Of a stretch of 41,378 nt of DNA, positions 17,841 through 25,513 are shown piece after piece. A program made the translations under genes and the position numbers. The notes beneath the pieces were generated by a model. It had not been told where the DNA came from. It saw only the letters and a list, made by a program, of their open reading frames with translations, and searched no databases. Within the stretch, counting starts at the first letter, position 1; every line of letters starts with the position of its first letter. The stretch is from Pseudomonas sp. Root562 (lineage in GTDB: Bacteria > Pseudomonadota > Gammaproteobacteria > Pseudomonadales > Pseudomonadaceae). Location of the stretch: positions 443,422-484,799 of the forward strand of contig NZ_LMGK01000025.1 of NCBI RefSeq assembly GCF_001427125.1. Direction: 5' to 3'.

Positions 17841-18596
17841 ATGGATAACAGACAAACAGGGAAGCAGCCCGCGAAAACGGCATTGGCTAAATGCCTGACG
17901 GCGGTGGCGGTGATGCTGGCGCTGACGGCGTGTGGCGTCACCGACCGGGTCAGCAAGCGGGTCGACGACACGTGGGCCGGCGACATGCTGTTCGATGACA
18001 GCGAAAAAGTCATCCTGACGTCCGACGGCGGCAACCAGCTCAACCCCGACGCCTCCGGCAAACCGCTTTCGGTGGTGCTGCGGGTCTACCAGCTGACTTC
18101 TCTGGAGCGCTTTTCATCGGTTGACGCGGATTCGTTGTGGGACGACCCGCAAAAAGCCCTCGGCAATACCCTGATCGAGAACCGTGAAATCACTTTGCTG
18201 CCGGGTATGGGTCAGGTCGACAAGTGGCCACTGAACAAAGCCGCAGGTTATGTCGGCGTCGCGGCTTTTTTCCGCTCGGAGGAAAACAGCCGCTGGAAGG
18301 TCGCGTTTGACGCCAATTCGTTGCGCAAGGACGGCATCTGGTTCTCTTCCGATGGCCTGCGGGTGCTGGTGGACAACAACACGGTGTCCGCCGTCAGCGG
18401 CGTCGACGTGCTGAACAAACCCAAGACCGAAGAGCAGCTCGCCAAGGCCTACACCCTGCCCGACCAGCAGGTCCAGCCGACGCTGGCCGAACGGGTTCAG
18501 GACGTCGTGATCGAAAAGGCCCAGGACAAAGCGGCCAGTTCCGCGCAAAAAGCGCTGGACTCGAAATTGAATTCATTTTTGGAAGGCGCTCAATGA
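17841..18596 (+). CDS. tssJ: TssJ, outer-membrane lipoprotein of the T6SS membrane complex
   Basis: 251 aa. An N-terminal signal sequence with lipobox L-T-A-C31 directs lipidation. The following beta-sandwich (about 60-185, LSVVLRVYQLTSLERF, REITLLPGMGQ, VGVAAFFR) is typical TssJ (VasD/SciN), which binds the periplasmic part of TssM. The last 50 or so residues form a charged helical extension (TLAERVQDVVIEKAQDKAASSAQKAL), making the protein longer than many TssJ. ATG at 17841 was chosen since it yields a normal signal peptide; an earlier in-frame ATG at 17811 overlaps clpV. The stop overlaps the tssK start. Confidence 0.94.
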   Translation: MDNRQTGKQPAKTALAKCLTAVAVMLALTACGVTDRVSKRVDDTWAGDMLFDDSEKVILTSDGGNQLNPDASGKPLSVVLRVYQLTSLERFSSVDADSLWDDPQKALGNTLIENREITLLPGMGQVDKWPLNKAAGYVGVAAFFRSEENSRWKVAFDANSLRKDGIWFSSDGLRVLVDNNTVSAVSGVDVLNKPKTEEQLAKAYTLPDQQVQPTLAERVQDVVIEKAQDKAASSAQKALDSKLNSFLEGAQ

Positions 18597-19936
18597 GTAA
18601 GCAAAGCCGGGTGATGTGGTCCGAAGGCATGTTCCTTTTGCCACAACATTTCCAGTATCAGGATGAGTTCCACCAGCATCAGCTGGCGCAGGCGACGCTG
18701 CGCAATACGCCCTTTCACTGGGGCGTGCAGTTGCTGGAAGTGGACGAGGAAGCCCTCGCCACCGGTTCCTTGCAGCTCAAACGGCTGAAGCTGGTGTTTC
18801 CCGACGGCAGCCTGTTCGACGCGCCGCAGCATGATCCGCTGCCCGCGGCCCGTGACTTGAAAGACCTGCTCAAGGGAAACGACCTGAAGGTCTACGCCGC
18901 GCTGAAACTGCCAGAGCCCTTCGGCCTGAATTACGTTGAAGACGGCCAGGAACAAAAGACCGGACGACGCTTTCGCAAGCAGTTCGACACCCTGCCGGAC
19001 CTCAACGAAGGCGACCTGGAAAACGAAATCACCAGCCTGCGCCTGAACGTGGTGATGCTGATCGACGGCGACAACCTTGATGGCTACACCTGGTGCCCGA
19101 TTGCCCGGCTGTCACGCAACAACATCGGCGGCTTTAACCTCGACGGGCATTTTGTGCACCCGACGCTGCACCTGGGCACCCACGACACCCTGGTCGGGCT
19201 GGGCAAGCGTTTGCTCGGTGCATTGCAATCCAAGAGCAAGGCGTTGTCCGGTCGCCGTCGCGAGCGCGCGGACCAGATCGCCGAGTTCGGTTCCAGCGAC
19301 GTGACCCTGTTCTGGCTGCTGAACACGGTGAACCGCGCCCACCCGAGCCTGGCGCATTTGCTCGCGCACCCGCGTTTGCATCCCGAACGTTTGTACCTGT
19401 TCCTGGCCGAACTCGCCGGCGGCCTGTTGACGTTTTCGCTGGATACGCAGCTCAACGACATTCCCGAGTACGACCACCACGACCCGGCGGCCTCGCTGGT
19501 CAAGCTCGACGAAATGATTCGCGTGCTGCTCGACAACGTCGTGCCGAACCAGTGCGTGGTGATCAACCTGACGCAGACCAAGCCCTCGTACTGGCAAGGG
19601 CAGTTGCACGATCCACGGCTGGCAGAGGCGGATTTCTACATTTCCGTGCATGCCGACATGCCAGGCGCAAGCCTGTTGGAACTGGTGCCGCGGGCGTTCA
19701 AGGTCGGCTCGCCGGAGGACATCGAAGTGGTGGTCAACAGCGCCATGCCGGGCGTCACGCTCAACCACTCGACGCGCCTGCCCAATGCGATCCCGGTGCG
19801 ACTGGACAATCACTATTTCTCCATCGAGCCCCATGGCCGGGTCTACGAACGCATGATGAGTGCCCAGGCCATTTCTTTCTATGCGCCCAGCGCGTTCACC
19901 AACCTCAAGCTTGAACTGATGGCGGTACTCAAATGA
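18593..19936 (+). CDS. tssK: TssK, baseplate-to-membrane-complex connector
   Basis: 447 aa, the usual TssK (VasE/ImpJ) length. The N-terminus VMWSEGMFLLPQHFQYQDEF is the family hallmark. The C-terminal part includes FYISVHADMPGASLLELVPRAFKVGSPEDIE and HYFSIEPHG. TssK trimers link the baseplate to TssL/TssM at the inner membrane. It overlaps tssJ upstream and tssL downstream by ATGA. Confidence 0.97.
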   Translation: MSKQSRVMWSEGMFLLPQHFQYQDEFHQHQLAQATLRNTPFHWGVQLLEVDEEALATGSLQLKRLKLVFPDGSLFDAPQHDPLPAARDLKDLLKGNDLKVYAALKLPEPFGLNYVEDGQEQKTGRRFRKQFDTLPDLNEGDLENEITSLRLNVVMLIDGDNLDGYTWCPIARLSRNNIGGFNLDGHFVHPTLHLGTHDTLVGLGKRLLGALQSKSKALSGRRRERADQIAEFGSSDVTLFWLLNTVNRAHPSLAHLLAHPRLHPERLYLFLAELAGGLLTFSLDTQLNDIPEYDHHDPAASLVKLDEMIRVLLDNVVPNQCVVINLTQTKPSYWQGQLHDPRLAEADFYISVHADMPGASLLELVPRAFKVGSPEDIEVVVNSAMPGVTLNHSTRLPNAIPVRLDNHYFSIEPHGRVYERMMSAQAISFYAPSAFTNLKLELMAVLK

Positions 19937-20646
19937 CCGAAGCCGTACTGCAAGGCGCCGTTGCGGCTGCCAGCGAAAAACCGACGCTCAAAGACCTGGT
20001 GCAGGATTTCATCAGCATGGCGCTGATCGTGCGCAAGGGTCGGCAAGTGACCTCGGTCAGCGCCTTTGAAGCGAGCGTCGACGCTTTCTTCAAGACACTG
20101 GAGCGTGAAGCGCGCAGTGCCGACTACAGCGTTGAACAGGTCAAAGACACCCAGTACGCGCTGTGTGCGTTCCTCGATGAAAGCGTGCTGCGCTCCGGCG
20201 ACAACGAGTTGCGCCGCCACTTTGAATTGCAGCCGTTGCAATTCCGCTACTTCGGCGTGCACCTGGCCGGTGAAGGTTTCTTCGAAAAAATCGATTCGTT
20301 GCGCGGCGACGTCAAACAGAACCTCGATGTACTCGAGGTTTACCACCTGTGCCTGGCATTGGGTTTCGAAGGCAAATTCAGCATCGGGCAAAAGGACCAA
20401 TTGCGTTACCTGGCCAATACCCTGGGCCAGGACATCGCGCGGTTTCGCAAGACGCCCAAGGCACTCTCGCCCGACTGGGCACTGCCAGACCAGGTTTCGC
20501 AGATGCTGCGTCATGAAGTTCCGCTTTGGCTCTACCTGGCGCTGATTGCGCTGGTCTGCGCAGGTGTTTACCTGACGCTGGACTGGCTGCTGGGCAAAGA
20601 AGTCGCCGCGCTGTCCGAACAAATCAGCCAGCTGTTCAGTGCCTGA
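19933..20646 (+). CDS. tssL: TssL (DotU family), short form without peptidoglycan-binding domain
   Basis: 237 aa. A cytoplasmic DotU-like domain (about 15-190: DLVQDFISMALIVRKGRQV, YALCAFLDESVL, FFEKIDSLR, YHLCLALGFEGKF) precedes one transmembrane helix at about 197-220 and a short periplasmic tail. It binds TssM and TssK at the inner membrane. No OmpA domain is attached; the only OmpA domain in the locus is on the second IcmF-like protein. ATGA overlap with tssK. Confidence 0.97.
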   Translation: MTEAVLQGAVAAASEKPTLKDLVQDFISMALIVRKGRQVTSVSAFEASVDAFFKTLEREARSADYSVEQVKDTQYALCAFLDESVLRSGDNELRRHFELQPLQFRYFGVHLAGEGFFEKIDSLRGDVKQNLDVLEVYHLCLALGFEGKFSIGQKDQLRYLANTLGQDIARFRKTPKALSPDWALPDQVSQMLRHEVPLWLYLALIALVCAGVYLTLDWLLGKEVAALSEQISQLFSA

Positions 20647-20676
20647 GCACAGGTCAGGTAACCGAGTCAGGAAGAC

Positions 20677-23600
20677 ATGAAGACATTATTGCGTTTGTTG
20701 AAAAGTTTTTGGTTTCTCATCCCCGTCCTGTGGCTGATCAGCCTGGCGGTCAGCTGGTTCGTGGCCCCGCGGGTGAGTTGGCTGCGCGGTTATGCGCTGG
20801 AGACGATGGCGATCGTCAGCGCCGTTTACCTGCTGATCATTGTGCTGCGTCAGTACAAGCGTATCCGGGCTGAACACAACCTCGAAAACCTGGTGCAGAT
20901 CGAAGTCGACCGGTCGCTCAATTCCACCGGTGAGTTCCGAGATCAGCAAGTGCTGCGCGAGCGGCTCAAGCACGCCATCGCCATGCTGCGCGCTGATCGT
21001 TCGGCTGGCGGCGGCGGTTCGTCGGCGCTTTACGATTTGCCGTGGTACCTGGTCATCGGCATGTCGGCCGCGGGCAAGACCTCATTGCTGACCCGCTCGG
21101 GGCTGTCGGCGAACATTGCCAGCAGTGCCAACGACACCGAAAGCGGTACGCAACACTGCGATTGGTATTTCAGCCCTGAGGCCGTGATGATCGATACGGC
21201 CGGCCGTTATCTGCGGGACGACCCGTCGGCCAGCGAATTCGCCGCTTTCCTGCGCATGCTGAAAAAACAACGCAGCAAGGCCGCGGTCAATGGTCTGGTG
21301 TTGGTGGTGAGCCTGCCGGAACTACTGGCGTGCAGTGCTGCCGAGCGCAACGAGCTCGCCGCACAACTGGTCTCGCGCATCGAGGAATACAACGATTGCC
21401 TGGAGGCCAACCCGCCGATTTACCTGATGCTGAGCAAGACTGATCAGCTGCCGGGGTTCAGCCAGGCGTTTGAAGGCCTGGACCTGAACGAACGGCAACA
21501 ACCGCTGGGCATGACCTTCGGTTTGTCGGAGATCCGCAACCAGGGCCTGCGTCCGGTGCTGGATGCCAAGCTGGCCAACCTGCACAGCCATATCCGTCGC
21601 CACGTCGATGCCCAGATGATTGCGTTGGGCGCCGATGCCAATAGCGCGCTGCTGAACTTCCCCAACTATTTCGCCGAGCTGTCGGGCGTGCTCGAGCAAT
21701 TTCTCCAGCATTTCGCCGAAACCCGTCGCAGTGGTGCGCCACTGTTGCTGCGCGGTCTCTATTTCACCAGTGCCCTGCAGACCGACCAGCAACTGAGCCA
21801 GGTGTATGAAGATGATCTGGCTGAGTCGTTCGCCTTGCAGCCCGCCCCCGAGCACGACAAACAGGCGCAAGGCAGCAGCCGGAAAATCAGCGACCGCAGC
21901 TACTTCATCACCGATACGTTCCGTCGGGTGATTTTCCCGGATCGCGATTTGACCCTCTACCAGTCGCGATTCGGCAAGAACAAGTCCACCAGCCCTGCCC
22001 TGCTGGGTCTGGCGGTACTGGCGGGACTCGCGTTCATCGGCTGGCAGACCCTGTCGTTCCAGAACAACCGTCAGTGGCTGGCGACACTGCGCGAGCAACT
22101 GACCGAACTGCAACAATCGCCGGACAGTACGCGGCTGCTCGCGTCGGGCCACGGCCTGGAACTGCTGCGCGAGCAACTCACCGCCATCGAGAAGCACCGA
22201 GCCAAAGGCGTGCCGCTGCAACTCGGCGCCGGCCTGTACCGGGGTGACGATGTCTACCGCGTTGCACAAACCGCCTACTTGCAGCAACTGCGCACTCAGG
22301 CGCTGGAACCGATCACCCTGCAATTGCAATTGCAGATGCGCGCGTTCAATGAGTTTGCAAAAACCATGGACCCGCAGAACAACTTTGCCCCTGCGACTTC
22401 CAAAACCGGCTCAGCCAAAGCCCGTGCGCAGGGGCAGAAACTGCCGACCCGCCTGAACAACCTGCCGCGCAGCACCGGTGATGTCGCCGGCCGCCTCAAT
22501 GGCGCCGCCCGGGGTATTGCAAACAAGGCTCGCGGCGAAGCCCTGACAGCGCTGCGCAACCCTGCCACAGCGAGCGATGCCGCTGAACTGTCGGCGACTA
22601 CCGGCGGGCTTTCACTGTCCGAAGAAATGTTGGGACGGCTGGATGAGCGCCAGGTTGCGTCGATCATCGAGTCTTACAACGCACTCAAGCTCTACCTGAT
22701 GCTGACCCAACCCGCCACGCATCCGGATCCCGAATTCGTGAGTGCTGCATTACCGGTCGCCTGGGCCAACACGGCCAGCAGCGACAACGCGGTCAGCAGC
22801 GCGGTGATCCAGGACAACGCGCCGGTGTATGTGCAGCTGCTCAAGACCGGTCAGGCGCCGACCTTGTCACGCAATGAACAGCTCATCAGTGAGACCCGCA
22901 ACAGCCTGAAGTCCTTCATGATTTCCAGTTCGCTGGTAGACCGCGAATACCTGCGCCTGCAATTGGAATCCAGTCGCCAGTTCCCGGCGGTCGGCTTGAG
23001 CGATCTGGTGCCCTTGCCAGGCCGACAGTTGCTCTACGGCACAGAAGCGGTGCCGGCGATTTTCACCCGTCAGGGCTGGGAGCAATTCGTCAAGCCGGAG
23101 CTGATCAAACTGGTGTCGGGCAATCTGCAGAATGAATCGGACTGGGTGCTCGACGGCGAAGGCGCCGACAGCATCGTGCAGAAAGCCAATTTCATCCGTG
23201 AGTTCATGACGCGCTACAAGCGCGACTACACACAGGCCTGGTACACCCTGATCGACAGCGTCGGCGTTCGCCATTTCACTGACATGGCCAATGCAACCCA
23301 ACAACTGTCACTGCTCAGCGATGTGCAGAATTCGCCGGTGAAAATTCTCCTGGCGGCGGTCAACGACAACACCCAGTGGGATGTCCCTGCCTCGCGGGAA
23401 ACCCTGCCAGCAGGCATCAAGCCTGACGACGGATTCTGGAGCAGCGTCAGCGGTATTCTCGATGGCAAGAATGCCTCGCCAAGCACGCTGATATCGCCTT
23501 TGCCGGCGGTTGACGACGGCAGTCTGGCGAAACGCTTCGAGCCTGTGTCACGTGTGTTTGCCGTGCAAAACGCCGAAGGCGCCGACAGTACGATCATGGA

Positions 23601-24555
23601 TCGATACCTGGCGGCCTTGCGCAAACTCAAGGTGCGGATGAACAACATCCAGCGCTCCCAGGACGTCGGCAAAAGCAGCAAGCAGCTGATCAGCGAAACC
23701 CTCGAAGGGCTGCCAAGCGAAGTGACCAACGTGCGCAACTACGTCGAGACCACTGTCGACACCAGTCAGGGCGGCCTGTCCACTGCGTTGCAGGGTTTGT
23801 TCAGCCTGCCGATCCAGTTTGCCTGGGAAACCCTGCGCGACCCGGCCGGCCAACAGATTGCCAAAGCCTGGGCACAGCAGATTGCCAAGCCATGGGAACA
23901 GGTGATGGCCCACCGTTATCCGATTGCCGCCGGCAGCCGCAACGAAGCATCGGTCAAGGACCTGCAGCGTTTTGTCGATCCGGAATCCGGGCTGCTGCCG
24001 AACTTCAAGCGTAACGAGATTGGCAACCTTTCCGGTGGCGAAGGCCTGGGAATGGGCAGCGACAGCAAGGCAGCGCCGCTGGTCAACCCGAACATGGTCA
24101 ACAGCATCGACAAGGCCAGCTCGTTGGGCCAGGTGATCGCCAGTCTGTCGGACCGCGACAACGGCTTCGAAATCATGCTCGAACCCTCTGCCAACCTGAC
24201 CGACATCATCTTCACCCTCGATGGCCAGGTGCAGCACTACCGGAACGGCAAGACCAGCTGGAGCCGCTTCTCATGGCCGGGCACGACCACCACGCCCGGC
24301 GCACGCCTGGATGTGGTGACCCTGACCGGCGAGCGCATCACGGTGTTCGATTACCCGGGCCGTTGGGGCCTGCTGCGCATGAACGACAGCGCAAGGGTCA
24401 GCGATCTCGACGGTATCCAGCAACGTTTCAGCTGGAACACCAACAGCGGCCCGGTCAGCCTCGCCGTGCGCAACTACGGCGGCGTCAAGTTGACGGACCT
24501 GGCCAACGTCAAAGCCTTGAGTGCGCTCAACGCCAAAGAAGGTCGTCCGTTGTGA
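20677..24555 (+). CDS. tssM: TssM (IcmF family), inner-membrane core of the T6SS membrane complex
   Basis: 1292 aa. Two N-terminal transmembrane helices (about 8-30 and 42-58) are followed by a cytoplasmic NTPase-like domain with an intact Walker A, GMSAAGKT at residues 128-135. A third helix lies near 441-460, then a large periplasmic part that contacts TssJ. The C-terminus carries the VasK/IcmF-type beta domain (FDYPGRWGLLRM). ATG at 20677 follows CAGGAAG. The length is normal for a full TssM. Together with TssL and TssJ it forms the trans-envelope channel. Confidence 0.97.
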   Translation: MKTLLRLLKSFWFLIPVLWLISLAVSWFVAPRVSWLRGYALETMAIVSAVYLLIIVLRQYKRIRAEHNLENLVQIEVDRSLNSTGEFRDQQVLRERLKHAIAMLRADRSAGGGGSSALYDLPWYLVIGMSAAGKTSLLTRSGLSANIASSANDTESGTQHCDWYFSPEAVMIDTAGRYLRDDPSASEFAAFLRMLKKQRSKAAVNGLVLVVSLPELLACSAAERNELAAQLVSRIEEYNDCLEANPPIYLMLSKTDQLPGFSQAFEGLDLNERQQPLGMTFGLSEIRNQGLRPVLDAKLANLHSHIRRHVDAQMIALGADANSALLNFPNYFAELSGVLEQFLQHFAETRRSGAPLLLRGLYFTSALQTDQQLSQVYEDDLAESFALQPAPEHDKQAQGSSRKISDRSYFITDTFRRVIFPDRDLTLYQSRFGKNKSTSPALLGLAVLAGLAFIGWQTLSFQNNRQWLATLREQLTELQQSPDSTRLLASGHGLELLREQLTAIEKHRAKGVPLQLGAGLYRGDDVYRVAQTAYLQQLRTQALEPITLQLQLQMRAFNEFAKTMDPQNNFAPATSKTGSAKARAQGQKLPTRLNNLPRSTGDVAGRLNGAARGIANKARGEALTALRNPATASDAAELSATTGGLSLSEEMLGRLDERQVASIIESYNALKLYLMLTQPATHPDPEFVSAALPVAWANTASSDNAVSSAVIQDNAPVYVQLLKTGQAPTLSRNEQLISETRNSLKSFMISSSLVDREYLRLQLESSRQFPAVGLSDLVPLPGRQLLYGTEAVPAIFTRQGWEQFVKPELIKLVSGNLQNESDWVLDGEGADSIVQKANFIREFMTRYKRDYTQAWYTLIDSVGVRHFTDMANATQQLSLLSDVQNSPVKILLAAVNDNTQWDVPASRETLPAGIKPDDGFWSSVSGILDGKNASPSTLISPLPAVDDGSLAKRFEPVSRVFAVQNAEGADSTIMDRYLAALRKLKVRMNNIQRSQDVGKSSKQLISETLEGLPSEVTNVRNYVETTVDTSQGGLSTALQGLFSLPIQFAWETLRDPAGQQIAKAWAQQIAKPWEQVMAHRYPIAAGSRNEASVKDLQRFVDPESGLLPNFKRNEIGNLSGGEGLGMGSDSKAAPLVNPNMVNSIDKASSLGQVIASLSDRDNGFEIMLEPSANLTDIIFTLDGQVQHYRNGKTSWSRFSWPGTTTTPGARLDVVTLTGERITVFDYPGRWGLLRMNDSARVSDLDGIQQRFSWNTNSGPVSLAVRNYGGVKLTDLANVKALSALNAKEGRPL

Positions 24556-24586
24556 GCAGCCGAACCTTGAATCAGGGATCCGGCCA

Positions 24587-25513
24587 ATGATCGGCTGCTT
24601 CGGAAAAGTCCCCGCGAGCCCGGACTTCGTCAGCCTGCAAGGCGCAGGCGATGACGTCTGCGAATTCGACGGCTGGTTGCAAGGCGCTCTCGCCGCCTTG
24701 CAACACCGCGAGGACTGGCGCGAACTGTTCGATGCGTTGCCGGTATGTTTTTTCAGCTATCGCGCACGCAGCGGTAACTGGTTGCTGGGCGGGCTGATCA
24801 GTTCCAAGGATTCGAGCGGACGCCGCTATCCGTTTTTCATTTTCCAGACGCTCAAGGCCAGCGAGGCCGAGCCTTTGGTCAATCCGTTCACCCTCGGCGA
24901 ACTGTTCAGCGGACAGATCAGGCCCTTGTTGCACATGGCCGTCCAGGGTGAAAGCACGTCGGTGCTGTTCGAACGCATCAAGGCCTTGCGTCCATTGCAA
25001 GGACAGGACTTCGAGTTGTTCCGGCGCGTGCATGACAAGTTTCTGGTGAATTTCAATCTGCGCGATATCAGTACCGCGCTCGAAGGTGCCTACCCGGAGT
25101 TCGTCAGCAATGCCGTGTTGACCCGGCTTCTGGCCTTCAGACGGCACCTGGCTGACGCGACACCTATCGGCATCGCCCTGCCCTTGCCCGCGGAAAGAGG
25201 CCTGAAGAATCCGACCGCCGACTTATGGGTCACATGGCTGACGCAAATGTCCCATGAACGCACAGCGCCGCAGGTCAGTCTGCTGGCCGACGACTTCATG
25301 CGCCCCAGGCTGATCTGTTTTGCCTCACGCCACACCAGCGATGCCTATCGCGTGCTGACAGGTATCAGTGAGCGTTCGCAAAGCTACGACGTACTGGCCT
25401 CTTTCGATGCCTTCGACGAGCACCACCGCAAACACGCCTTTCCCGAAATCGACCGCCCACTGGGTGACGTTATCGACCGTTTTGTCGATGCCCTGGATTC
25501 GAAGTCCGTATGA
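24587..25513 (+). CDS. tagF: TagF, T6SS accessory protein (post-translational repressor)
   Basis: 308 aa, beginning with the TagF/DUF2094 hallmark MIGCFGKVPASPDFV. It then has GNWLLGGLISSKDSSGRRYPF, also typical. In Pseudomonas aeruginosa and Agrobacterium, TagF blocks T6SS assembly after translation, in Agrobacterium through Fha. The N-terminal TagF domain (about 150 aa) is followed by an extra 150-aa C-terminal region of unclear fold. There is no PppA phosphatase fusion. ATG at 24587 follows CAGGGA; the gene's stop overlaps the next start (ATGA). Confidence 0.92.
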   Translation: MIGCFGKVPASPDFVSLQGAGDDVCEFDGWLQGALAALQHREDWRELFDALPVCFFSYRARSGNWLLGGLISSKDSSGRRYPFFIFQTLKASEAEPLVNPFTLGELFSGQIRPLLHMAVQGESTSVLFERIKALRPLQGQDFELFRRVHDKFLVNFNLRDISTALEGAYPEFVSNAVLTRLLAFRRHLADATPIGIALPLPAERGLKNPTADLWVTWLTQMSHERTAPQVSLLADDFMRPRLICFASRHTSDAYRVLTGISERSQSYDVLASFDAFDEHHRKHAFPEIDRPLGDVIDRFVDALDSKSV

